From contig JAEWVC010000035.1 in the NCBI GenBank assembly GCA_023459275.1, positions 1 to 61,365 of the forward strand: 61,365 bases of DNA, in the 5' to 3' direction. Shown here piece after piece: positions 21,536 through 29,847 of the stretch. The notes below the pieces were generated by a model. The model had not been told where the DNA came from, ran no database searches, and saw nothing but the letters and a program-made list of their open reading frames with translations. Source of the stretch: Bacillota bacterium. Its GTDB lineage: Bacteria; Bacillota; Clostridia; Christensenellales; Aristaeellaceae. A program made the position numbers and the translations under genes. Numbering within the stretch: the first letter of the stretch is position 1; every line of letters starts with the position of its first letter.

Positions 21536-23497
21536 ATGGCAGAAATCATGCAAAAGTTTTCGGGAAAATGCGGGCACCGGCTTACCACGGCGTTGCTTGT
21601 GCTGATGGATGGGGTGCTGGCCAACGCTGCCTTTATCCTGGCGCTGCAGCTGCGCTTCGACATGCAGGACGAGGCATGGCTTCACATCCACAAATACTGG
21701 AACATCGCCCCTATCCTGACGGTTTTGACCATCGGCAGTTTTTTTGCCGTTCGCCTGTACAAAAGCCTTTGGCGCTATGCCAGCGTGGATGGGCTTTTGC
21801 AGATCGCTCTGGGCACCTTGATGGGCTCCGGGGCAACCTACCTGTTTTCCCTGGTAGCTTATACCATCTCCCCGGAACCGAACCTGTTTCTGATGCCCCG
21901 CACCGTGTACCTTATCGACTGGCTGGTGCTGTTGCTCCTGGTGGGCGCCTCGCGGCTGGGTATGCGCATGGTGGCCCAATGGGGAAAAACAGGCTGGCCC
22001 TTTTCCGGGGGCCGCAAGGGCAGCCGGGTGATGGTGGTGGGTGCGGGCTGGGCTGGGGCCAGCGTGATCAGGGAACTGCAGTCCGGACGTTATGGATCGA
22101 GCCGGGCCATCCTGGCAGTGGATGACGATCCCCATAAAAAAGGGACGCGGATCAACAGCGTGCCCGTTTATCTTGGCACGGATAACGTGGAAAAGTATGC
22201 CCAGCAGTTTGCGATTGACGAGATCATCATCGCCATCGCCACGCCCAAGGGAAATATGGCACCCCTGATCCGGCGCTGCGCCGCTACCCGCTGCCGGCTG
22301 CGGATGGTGTCCGCCCTGAAGGATGTGGATAATGGCCGGGAGGTGCTGAGCAGCGTTCGCGACGTGAACATCGCCGACCTGCTGGGGCGCAGCGAGCAGC
22401 ATCTTGATATGGCGGAGGCCAAGGCGTGCTTTCAGGACAAATGCGTGCTGGTCACTGGGGGCGGCGGGTCCATAGGCTCGGAGCTGTGCAGGCAGATCAT
22501 GGGCTTTTCCCCCAAAAAACTGGTGATCTATGATATCAGCGAAAACTACATCTACGATCTGTTCTTCGAGCTGCAGGAGCTTTTCGGCCCGCTGGTCAAG
22601 AATACCGTGGAGCTGTGCGTGGGCTCGGTGCAGGACAGGGCCAGGCTGGATGAGGTGTTCGGCCTGTTCTTGCCGGAGATCGTGCTCCATGCGGCAGCCC
22701 ATAAGCACGTGCCCCTGATGGAGGACTGCCCGGAGCAGGCGGTGAAAAACAACGTGTTCGGCACGCTGAACACGGCGCAGGCCGCCATGGCCCATGGGGT
22801 CAGGCGGTTTGTGATGATCTCCACCGACAAGGCGGTGAACCCCACCAACGTGATGGGGGCCACCAAGCGCGCGGCGGAGATGGTGATTGCGTCGCTGCAG
22901 ACCTTTGGGAGGACGGAGTTTACCGCCGTGCGCTTTGGCAATGTGCTGGGCTCCCACGGCAGCGTGGTGCCGCTGTTTGAAAGGCAGATTCGGGCGGGCG
23001 GGCCGGTGACGCTGACACACCCGGACATCATCCGTTACTTTATGACCATTCCGGAGGCGGCCAGCCTTGTTCTGCAGGCGGCCTCCATGGCCCGGGGCGG
23101 AGAATTGTTCGTGCTGGATATGGGGGAACCCATGAAAATCAGGGACCTGGCCCAGCGCATGATTGAGCTGTATGCCGATCCCAACGGCCCGCCGGTGGAA
23201 ATACGGTATGTGGGCTTGCGCCCAGGCGAAAAGCTGTACGAGGAGCTTTTACGGGACGACGAAAACGTGACCCGCACCGGAAAGGAAAAGATCTTCATCG
23301 CCAAGCCCGAGGAGTTTTCCTGGCCGGCGGTAAAAGCCATGCTGGACAAGCTGCAGGCCTGCCTGGATATGCGGGGGGACATGCGGGCCTGCCTGCATGG
23401 GGTGATCCCTTCCTACCTGGAGCCCGACCAGGTGAACGGCCCGGCGCAGGAGCGCATACGGCAGGGGGAGGAAACGGGGACGGCGGTATCGGCATAG
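21536..23497 (+). CDS. CapD-type UDP-sugar 4,6-dehydratase/epimerase, membrane-bound
   Basis: This 653-residue protein has four N-terminal membrane segments (to about residue 135), a first Rossmann-like domain (VMVVGAGWAGASVIREL) and a large short-chain dehydrogenase domain with TGGGGSIGSELCRQIM, AAAHKHVPLMED and STDKAVNPTNVMGATKRAAE. The usual Tyr of YxxxK is replaced by Met (MGATK), as is typical for this subfamily. Such enzymes (CapD, PglF, WbpM type) make UDP-4-keto-6-deoxy sugars for surface glycans or glycoproteins. No glycosyltransferase genes stand beside it. The family is certain, the substrate is not. Confidence 0.92.
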   Translation: MAEIMQKFSGKCGHRLTTALLVLMDGVLANAAFILALQLRFDMQDEAWLHIHKYWNIAPILTVLTIGSFFAVRLYKSLWRYASVDGLLQIALGTLMGSGATYLFSLVAYTISPEPNLFLMPRTVYLIDWLVLLLLVGASRLGMRMVAQWGKTGWPFSGGRKGSRVMVVGAGWAGASVIRELQSGRYGSSRAILAVDDDPHKKGTRINSVPVYLGTDNVEKYAQQFAIDEIIIAIATPKGNMAPLIRRCAATRCRLRMVSALKDVDNGREVLSSVRDVNIADLLGRSEQHLDMAEAKACFQDKCVLVTGGGGSIGSELCRQIMGFSPKKLVIYDISENYIYDLFFELQELFGPLVKNTVELCVGSVQDRARLDEVFGLFLPEIVLHAAAHKHVPLMEDCPEQAVKNNVFGTLNTAQAAMAHGVRRFVMISTDKAVNPTNVMGATKRAAEMVIASLQTFGRTEFTAVRFGNVLGSHGSVVPLFERQIRAGGPVTLTHPDIIRYFMTIPEAASLVLQAASMARGGELFVLDMGEPMKIRDLAQRMIELYADPNGPPVEIRYVGLRPGEKLYEELLRDDENVTRTGKEKIFIAKPEEFSWPAVKAMLDKLQACLDMRGDMRACLHGVIPSYLEPDQVNGPAQERIRQGEETGTAVSA

Positions 23498-23505
23498 CCG
23501 CTGTA

Positions 23506-23796
23506 TCAAGCCATTTCGTAATCCGCGCTGACGGAGCTTTCCCGGACGGCATGCATATGCGCCTGCACAGGCAGGTGTACGGGATGGGTGCGGTAGCGTT
23601 CCAGGGAGGCCATGGTATCAAACACGGTGTTCAGGCAGATATCGCAGGAACGGCCGCTGTGGACGCTGTCGATACCCACTTCCACGGAGAGCAGCCCCTC
23701 GATTTTGCCCTCCAGGGATTTCAGTTTGGCGACAGCCTCCGCAATGACCTCCGGGGATTTGTCCTTGAGCGTAAACAGTACGATATGCCTAACCAT
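23506..23796 (-). CDS. Dabb-family stress-responsive alpha/beta-barrel protein
   Basis: This 96-residue protein begins MVRHIVLFTLKDKSPEVIAE and contains LLSVEVGIDSVHSGRSCDIC and HPVHLPVQAHMHAVRESSVS, the Dabb (stress responsive A/B barrel) pattern. Such proteins dimerise into a ferredoxin-like barrel. Function is poorly known. It is convergent with the CapD-type gene (9-base gap) and divergent from galT. No neighbour shows its role. Confidence 0.88.
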   Translation of the reverse strand: MVRHIVLFTLKDKSPEVIAEAVAKLKSLEGKIEGLLSVEVGIDSVHSGRSCDICLNTVFDTMASLERYRTHPVHLPVQAHMHAVRESSVSADYEMA

Positions 23797-23820
23797 TCAA
23801 CCCACTCCTTATCATCGTCC

Positions 23821-23875
23821 ATAAAGTTTTTGGAGGGGTCCGGGGAGGGCTTTTTTGCAAGAAAGCCCTCCCCGG
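23821..23875 (+). repeat. Dispersed hairpin repeat, copy 1
   Basis: Starts ATAAAGTTTTTGGAGGGGTC and continues into a perfect 14-bp stem (23840-23853 with 23862-23875). Related sequences stand at 44361-44416 (opposite orientation) and 61307-61365. All three are intergenic. Confidence 0.6.
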
Positions 23876-23898
23876 CCGTTATCCTCCCGTTCCGCGCA

Positions 23899-23927
23899 TT
23901 GACCGCGGCGGATTTCTCCATTATAAT
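23899..23927 (+). promoter_or_regulatory. Promoter of galT
   Basis: TTGACC (23899-23904), 17-base spacer, TATAAT (23922-23927), 45 bases before the ATG. Confidence 0.75.
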
Positions 23928-23972
23928 GCAAATCGGGCAGCATGGCAACAAAATGGAAACGGGGAGAAAAGC

Positions 23973-25514
23973 ATGGCATACGCGGAAACGGCACAGAGGG
24001 CGGTGGAGGAACTGCTCTTTTTTTCCGGGGAGACGGGGCTGGTGGATCCGGAGGATATAGCCTTTGCGAGGAACCTTCTTTTGGATGCGATGGGCCTTGA
24101 TGCCCCGGGGGAGGCTGTGGAGCCTTTTCCCCTGCCGGAAACCGCCGCGCCGTTTATCGAAAAGCTGTTGAACGCAGCCGTGGGGATGGGACGCCTTGAG
24201 GATACGGCCACCCAGCGGGAGCTGTTTGCCGCCAGGCTCATGGGCTGCGTCACGCCTGCGCCGGCGGCTGTCCGGCGGGAATTTCAAAGCCGGTACGATA
24301 TGGAAGGCCCGGCTGCGGCCACGGACTGGTTTTATAAGCTCTGCCGGGACTGCGATTATATCCGGGTGGATCAAATCAAAAAGAATATACGGTATTTTGC
24401 GAAAACCGGATGCGGTGAATTGGAGATCACCATCAACCTTTCCAAACCGGAGAAGGATCCCAAGGAGATCGCGAAGCTCAAGAATGCGCCGCAAAGCGGC
24501 TATCCCAAGTGCATGCTGTGCGTGGAGAACCCGGGCTATGCGGGGCGGCTGAACTATCCCGCAAGACAGAACCACCGGCTCGTTCCGCTTAATCTTGCGG
24601 GGGACAGGTGGTATTTCCAGTATTCGCCCTATCTGTATTATCCGGAGCACTGTATTGTGCTCAATGGCAGACATGTGCCCATGGCCATCACCAGAAAATC
24701 CTTCGAGCGGCTGTTCTGCTTTGCGGATCAGTTCCCTCATTACTTCATCGGCTCCAACGCGGACCTGCCCATCGTGGGCGGCTCCATACTGAACCATGAC
24801 CACTTCCAGGGCGGCCGGTATGTGTTCCCCATGGACAGGGCGGGGGACAGGCTGCGGCTTGCGGCGCCCGTGAAAGGCGTCCGCGCCGCGGTTATCGACT
24901 GGCCCATGTCCGCTTTGGCCCTTGAGGGGAAGGACGGGCAGGCGCTTGCCGGGCTGGCATTTGATATTCTGCAGGCCTGGCGCGGCTACAGCGATCCCGG
25001 GCGGGAGATCCTGCATTTTACCACGGAGCCCCACAACACCCTTACCCCCATCCTGCGCAAAACGGACGCGGGCTACCGGCTGGTGCTGGTGCTGCGCAAC
25101 AACCGCACCACCGCGGAGCACCCTCTGGGGCTGTTCCATCCCCATGCGCCGCTGCACCACATCAAAAAGGAAAATATCGGCCTGATTGAGGTGATGGGGC
25201 TTTTCATCCTCCCCGGAAGGCTCAAGGAGGAACTGAAGGCGCTGGAGGGGTATTTGACCGGCGAAAAGCCTCTGGAAACCCCCGGCAAGGACGATCCGTC
25301 CCACAAGCATTTCCCCTGGATACTGGAAGTGGCTTCACGTTCAGGCATCTGCCTGGATCAGGAAGAAGCCAGAAAGACGCTGGAAAATGCCGTGGCGGAT
25401 GTATGCTGCCAGGTGCTTGAGGATGCCGGGGTCTACAAGCGGACGGAGGATGGTCTCGCGGGGTTGCTGGACTTTTTGAAAACGGCAGGGTTTTCTCCTC
25501 TTATGAAGCCTTGA
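23973..25514 (+). CDS. galT: Galactose-1-phosphate uridylyltransferase, class II
   Basis: GalT swaps UMP between UDP-glucose and galactose-1-phosphate in the Leloir pathway. The 513 residues match the Firmicute class II form: KNIRYFAKTGCGELEITINL, YPKCMLCVENPGYAGRLNYP, and the active-site histidine loop GGSILNHDHFQGGRYVFPMD. Length is normal for class II. No galK or galE stands beside it, though the CapD-type enzyme upstream uses similar nucleotide sugars. The next gene is a glycosidase-like protein, which may reflect shared sugar use. Confidence 0.95.
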   Translation: MAYAETAQRAVEELLFFSGETGLVDPEDIAFARNLLLDAMGLDAPGEAVEPFPLPETAAPFIEKLLNAAVGMGRLEDTATQRELFAARLMGCVTPAPAAVRREFQSRYDMEGPAAATDWFYKLCRDCDYIRVDQIKKNIRYFAKTGCGELEITINLSKPEKDPKEIAKLKNAPQSGYPKCMLCVENPGYAGRLNYPARQNHRLVPLNLAGDRWYFQYSPYLYYPEHCIVLNGRHVPMAITRKSFERLFCFADQFPHYFIGSNADLPIVGGSILNHDHFQGGRYVFPMDRAGDRLRLAAPVKGVRAAVIDWPMSALALEGKDGQALAGLAFDILQAWRGYSDPGREILHFTTEPHNTLTPILRKTDAGYRLVLVLRNNRTTAEHPLGLFHPHAPLHHIKKENIGLIEVMGLFILPGRLKEELKALEGYLTGEKPLETPGKDDPSHKHFPWILEVASRSGICLDQEEARKTLENAVADVCCQVLEDAGVYKRTEDGLAGLLDFLKTAGFSPLMKP

Positions 25515-25538
25515 CGGGGGAAGCGGAACCGGTATAAT
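25511..25538 (+). promoter_or_regulatory. Promoter overlapping the galT stop codon
   Basis: TTGACG (25511-25516), 16-base spacer, TATAAT (25533-25538). The -35 box contains the galT TGA, so the GH127-like gene can be expressed separately. Confidence 0.65.
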
Positions 25539-25584
25539 AAAATGGGAAGATAAATTTGCACTTTGATGCAGCCGGGAGGAAATC

Positions 25585-27312
25585 ATGCCAAAGAAACCCG
25601 TATTGATAAAAGCGCCGCTGACCCCGGCCTGCTTCGTGCCGCTGCCGCTGAAGGCTGTAAGGCCCCAGGGCGGGCTGCTCCTTCGCCTGAAGGAAGCCGC
25701 CCGGTGGGCGGGGGGAATGGCCTTTACGGATGGCTCTTTGCCGGGCTTTGCCGCCCTGGCCCTTTTGACGGAGGATCCGGCGCTTCTCAAGCAGGCGCAG
25801 GCCAGGGTGGAAGCCCTTCTTGCTGCCGGGATAGGGGACGAAGCCATGGATTTGGCGTCCCAGGCATCCCTTCTGCAGGGGCTCATGGACTGGTATGGGG
25901 CCACATCGGATGGACGTGTGCTGGAATATGTGCTAAGAAGGCTCAAGGATATCAAGGACCGGGCGGAAACGCTGTTTTCCGTCAGCGAGGCCGCCGCGCT
26001 GACGGGGGAGTTTGCCTGCGTGGCTGTGCAGGCGTATGGCTATACCGGCAAGCAGTTCCTGTTGAAGCTGCTTGAAAAACTCCGGGCGCTGGGGTTGGAC
26101 TGGACGACATTTTTTGTAAGCTTTCCCCTCACCCGGCCCTTTGCGAAACATATTCCGCCGGAGGAGATGGCGCGGGGGCTTGCCGCGCCGGATGAGGCGA
26201 CGCGGCTATACTACCAAAAGCAGCGGATCATGGCCGATGGCTTGACGCTGGCCAAGGGGCTCAAGGCCCCGGCGGTCTTTTCCCGCTTTTCCGGGGGCGG
26301 CAAGGAGAAGGAAGCCGGACAGACGGGGCTTTTGAAGGTGATGCGCTACCATGGCACAGCCCACGGGCTGTTTGCCGCCGAGCCTTCGCTGATGGGCGGC
26401 GATCCCGCCTGTGGGATGGATGGCCGGGCGGTGGCGGAAGCCATGTTCTCCCTGGAACAGCTGCTCATCGCCCTGGGGGACGGCGCGTTTTTTGATGCCT
26501 TGGAAAAGATCGCCCTGAACATCCTGCCCGCCATGGAGAAAAATGGGCTGATCCGCCCTGTGCAGCGGGTGAACGGGCCCTTTCCCAGCGCAGGCATGCC
26601 GGCGGGAGAGATGGGCCCCTTTGTGGACGCCTGGCTCAAGGGCATGGCCGTGTACGCGTCCAGCCTGTGGATGGCTGCGCCGGAGGACGGCTTGGCGCTG
26701 ATGGGGTATGCGCCTTCGCTGCTGCGCTGGAAAGTGAAGGGTACCCTGCTGACCGCCCGGGTGGAGGGGAGCTATCCCCTGGACGGGGAGGTTTCCGTCA
26801 CCTTCCGGACCAAAACGCCGGTATCTTTCCCGCTGCAGCTTCGCGTTCCCGCCTGGGCGCAGGGCGCCAGCCTTCAGGTGAACGGCGGGGAGATGCAGGA
26901 ACTTGCAGCCGGCAGCTTCTTTACGCTGCGCAGGACGTTTGAGGACGGGGACAGGATCGGCCTCCGTCTGCCCATGGCGCCGCGCCTTACCCGCTGGCAT
27001 CATCAAAGCGTGGCGATGGAATACGGCCCGCTGCTGATGGCGCTTTCGGTGGATGGAGAGCAGCCTTTGTGGCAGCTTGCGCTGGACGATAAGGCGGAAA
27101 TGCGGGGAGAGCTTGCAAAGGGGCCGGAAGGGGAACGGCTTACGGTATCGGCGGCCTTCCGGCAGGTTCCTGGCTGGACGGAAAAGGATGGCAAGCCCCA
27201 AAGCCCACCGGTGAAGCCCGGCACCAAAGGGGAAGCCATGCGCCTTGTGCTGACGCCCTATGGGGAGACCGTGTGCCGCATGGCCCAGTTCCCGCTGGCG
27301 CCGGAGGACTGA
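25585..27312 (+). CDS. GH127-like (DUF1680) glycosidase-related protein without the cysteine motif
   Basis: The 575 residues resemble beta-L-arabinofuranosidase-type GH127 proteins: RYHGTAHGLFAAEPSLMG, AMFSLEQLLIALGDGAFFDA, EKIALNILPA, then a beta domain (FPLQLRVPAWAQGASLQVNG). Active GH127 enzymes carry a zinc-bound cysteine cluster (NCCxPNG-like) after the helical barrel and a Glu in GTELC. Here the corresponding stretches read DPACGMDGRAVAE and PVQRVNGPFPSAGMPAGEMG, without the cysteine cluster. It may use another mechanism or be a non-catalytic relative. GGAGG precedes ATG. The dus gene starts one base after its stop. Confidence 0.75.
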   Translation: MPKKPVLIKAPLTPACFVPLPLKAVRPQGGLLLRLKEAARWAGGMAFTDGSLPGFAALALLTEDPALLKQAQARVEALLAAGIGDEAMDLASQASLLQGLMDWYGATSDGRVLEYVLRRLKDIKDRAETLFSVSEAAALTGEFACVAVQAYGYTGKQFLLKLLEKLRALGLDWTTFFVSFPLTRPFAKHIPPEEMARGLAAPDEATRLYYQKQRIMADGLTLAKGLKAPAVFSRFSGGGKEKEAGQTGLLKVMRYHGTAHGLFAAEPSLMGGDPACGMDGRAVAEAMFSLEQLLIALGDGAFFDALEKIALNILPAMEKNGLIRPVQRVNGPFPSAGMPAGEMGPFVDAWLKGMAVYASSLWMAAPEDGLALMGYAPSLLRWKVKGTLLTARVEGSYPLDGEVSVTFRTKTPVSFPLQLRVPAWAQGASLQVNGGEMQELAAGSFFTLRRTFEDGDRIGLRLPMAPRLTRWHHQSVAMEYGPLLMALSVDGEQPLWQLALDDKAEMRGELAKGPEGERLTVSAAFRQVPGWTEKDGKPQSPPVKPGTKGEAMRLVLTPYGETVCRMAQFPLAPED

Positions 27313-27313
27313 T

Positions 27314-28279
27314 ATGGCTTTTGACCTTCGCCTGGCTCCCATGGCTGGGGTCAGCGACTGGCCCTTTCGGCTGCTGTGCTTTGAGCAGGGCTGCGATGCG
27401 GCTTATACCGAAATGGTCAGCGCCATGGGGCTGAAATACACCCCGCCGGACAGCCTTGCCACGGCGCAGCTTTTGGAAACACATCCTGGCGAGGGGCCGG
27501 TGTACGTGCAGATCTTCGGCAAGGAGCCGGAGGTGATGGCCTGGGCTGCGGACAGGCTGTCCGGGTCCGGGCGGTACCGGGGCATCGACATCAACATGGG
27601 CTGCCCTGCCCCGAAGATCGCCGGGAGCGGCGAGGGCAGCGGGCTGATGCGCAATCCGCTTCTGGCCGGCAGGATCATGGAAGCGGTGGTGAAGGCTTCG
27701 CTGCTGCCTGTATCGGTGAAGCTGCGCCTGGGCTGGGACGATGCTTCCAAAAATGTGCTGGAAATTGCGAAAATCGCCCAGGAGGCCGGCGTGTCTGCCA
27801 TCACCGTCCATGGCCGCACCCGCAGCCAGCAATATGGCGGCAAGGCGGACTGGGGGGCCATCGCGCAGGTGAAACAGGCGCTGCCCATCCCCGTGTATGG
27901 CAACGGGGACGTGTTCCAGGCCGGGGATGCCCTTGCCATGGCGGAGCAGACCGGCTGCGACGCGGTGCTCATCGGCCGGGGGGCCATGGGCAACCCGTGG
28001 ATCTTCGCCCAGGTCAGGGCACTGCAAAGGGGTGAGGCGCCGCTTATCCCCAAAGTGGCGGAGCGTGTGGAAACGGCGCTGCGCCACGCGGCGATGATGG
28101 CCGCCTGGAAGGGCGAAAGCGTAGCCGTACGGGAAATGCGCAAGCACGCCGCCTGGTATGCGGCCGGCTTGCGGGGCGCCGCAAAGGCCCGGGTGCTGAT
28201 CAACGGCGCCCTGACCATGGCGGACCTTGAGGAAGCTTTGCTTGCCCTTGAGCGGGACACGGAGGAAATATCCACATAA
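27314..28279 (+). CDS. dus: tRNA-dihydrouridine synthase
   Basis: This FMN enzyme reduces uridines in tRNA D loops. The 321 residues show LRLAPMAGVSDWPFRLLCFE, the catalytic cysteine in DINMGCPAPKIAGSGEGSGL, VSVKLRLGWDD, ITVHGRTRSQQYGGKADW and GRGAMGNPWIFAQV. The pattern fits the DusB branch. ATG 27314 follows the upstream stop codon directly (TGATATG), so translation is probably coupled to the GH127-like gene, an odd partner. The first residues (MAFDLRLAP) are shorter than usual. Confidence 0.93.
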   Translation: MAFDLRLAPMAGVSDWPFRLLCFEQGCDAAYTEMVSAMGLKYTPPDSLATAQLLETHPGEGPVYVQIFGKEPEVMAWAADRLSGSGRYRGIDINMGCPAPKIAGSGEGSGLMRNPLLAGRIMEAVVKASLLPVSVKLRLGWDDASKNVLEIAKIAQEAGVSAITVHGRTRSQQYGGKADWGAIAQVKQALPIPVYGNGDVFQAGDALAMAEQTGCDAVLIGRGAMGNPWIFAQVRALQRGEAPLIPKVAERVETALRHAAMMAAWKGESVAVREMRKHAAWYAAGLRGAAKARVLINGALTMADLEEALLALERDTEEIST

Positions 28280-28379
28280 TGCAGGGTTTCCCATGCTCCG
28301 TTCGTTGCATACGGGAGAGGCGGATCAAAAGGTTACATTTTTCTGCCACAAAAGCAAACCGCAAGGAGTTTTCTTGCTC

Positions 28380-29831
28380 ATGACACGTTTCCTGCTTCGT
28401 TTTTTTCAAAAAGCCGCCGGGACACTGCTTGCTCTCTGTATGCTGTTTTCCACTGCGTCGGCAGGCGGGCTTGACGGTTTGGCCCCCATGCTCTCGGACT
28501 TCCTTCAAAGCGCGGAACAGGGCCGGCCGCTGGACATCACCCTGTCCGCTACGCTCCATCAGCTTGTTCCCTATGGGGAGGACACGCTCAAGGCGCTCAA
28601 CAGCCTGCTTGCGGGCGTCAAGCTGCAAATCGCCTATCAAAACGCCGGCGGGGCGGAAACCGTGAAAGCGCAGCTTGTGATGGGGGATACGGCGGCCCTG
28701 GATTTTACCCAGCGGAATACGGGGGATCAGACCCTTCTGCAAACCTCCCTGCTGCCCGGCACGACTTACGCAAGCGCCGCGGAAACGCCCATGGAGACGC
28801 TGTTTAACGAGCAGGCGGAGGCGCCCTCCTGGATCACGGACGTTCCGGACCTTGACGCGCTTTTCCATAAGGTCACGGCAGGGCTTGATAGCCTGCAGGA
28901 TTTTGCTAAGGAGAAGAAGGTCTCCTATAAGCTTACGTCGGTGGGCACGGCAAAGAAGGCGCTGGTCTACACCGTGCCGGAGGAAAGCGCGCAGCTTGTG
29001 AAGGATGTGCTCTCCCAATTGCTGGAAGGACTGCCCTTGGAAAATTTGAGGGGCGCGGCATCCCTCCTTCAGGTGACGGGGGACACGGTGGTCACCCTCT
29101 ACCAGTCGGCGGAGGGAGAGAACATGGGCCTTTCCGTCAAAGGCGTGATGGCGTATAACGGCGGGTCTTCTAGGAAGGTATCCTTTCTGTGGGGAGCTCT
29201 TCCGGACGCCGATAAAGCGGTACACACCCTAAGCCTCAAAGCCCCCGCCGTCAAAGGGAGCGACAGCCTGACCGTGACGGGCAAGTATATCCTTACAAAA
29301 AAAGCGGCGCAGAACAGCCTTTCCCTGAGCCTGGACACTAAAAACACCCTGGACAAAAAGACGGACAGAATCGTCTGGGCAGGGGATTTGAGCTGCCTTG
29401 TGGCGGAGGATAACCAGCGGCTGGAGGGAGAGGTCAAAAGGACCCATACCGGCGCGGAGGGCGCGGTGGATGTTTATTCCGTAAAGCCCGGCCTGACGGT
29501 CGTTCAGGCGGGCGGCACACCTTCCCTGCAAGGCAATGTGCGCATCGCCTTCATGCAGGATAAGCGCCTCCAGTCGGACGCCACCGTCTCCGTGGCTGCC
29601 GCCCAGGCCGGTGCGCCCGCCTGGGAAGCATCCTTCCCGGCGGTATCCCTGGACGGCATAGGCCAAGACGCACTGGACGCGCTCCGGGAGAAGGCGCAAA
29701 GTGCTTCGGAGAAGGCCGTTTTACAGGCGGTGCTGACCCTGGATCCTAATACGCTGACGCTGATTTCAAGCAATATAACCCAGGAAGATTGGGAAAGAAT
29801 ATACAAGGGCCTGGACTTGGTAACGCAATGA
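28380..29831 (+). CDS. Secreted protein, unknown function (first of a tandem pair)
   Basis: This 483-residue protein has a signal peptide (FQKAAGTLLALCMLFSTASA, cleavage after about residue 28) and no other membrane segment. The mature part is Ala/Leu/Thr-rich with alternating helices and strands (ALDFTQRNTGDQTLLQTSLL). The start at 28380 follows AAGGAG. It is followed 16 bases later by a protein of like length and style, so the pair probably acts together outside the cell. No family recognised. Confidence 0.75.
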   Translation: MTRFLLRFFQKAAGTLLALCMLFSTASAGGLDGLAPMLSDFLQSAEQGRPLDITLSATLHQLVPYGEDTLKALNSLLAGVKLQIAYQNAGGAETVKAQLVMGDTAALDFTQRNTGDQTLLQTSLLPGTTYASAAETPMETLFNEQAEAPSWITDVPDLDALFHKVTAGLDSLQDFAKEKKVSYKLTSVGTAKKALVYTVPEESAQLVKDVLSQLLEGLPLENLRGAASLLQVTGDTVVTLYQSAEGENMGLSVKGVMAYNGGSSRKVSFLWGALPDADKAVHTLSLKAPAVKGSDSLTVTGKYILTKKAAQNSLSLSLDTKNTLDKKTDRIVWAGDLSCLVAEDNQRLEGEVKRTHTGAEGAVDVYSVKPGLTVVQAGGTPSLQGNVRIAFMQDKRLQSDATVSVAAAQAGAPAWEASFPAVSLDGIGQDALDALREKAQSASEKAVLQAVLTLDPNTLTLISSNITQEDWERIYKGLDLVTQ

Positions 29832-29847
29832 CCGGGGAGGGGTAAAC

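Noticed and set aside
21461..23020. 519-codon open frame on the minus strand
   Set aside because: Antisense to the CapD-type gene, His/Pro-rich, no family resemblance.
23721..25310. 529-codon open frame on the minus strand
   Set aside because: Antisense to galT, which has clear catalytic motifs; the frame is a shadow.
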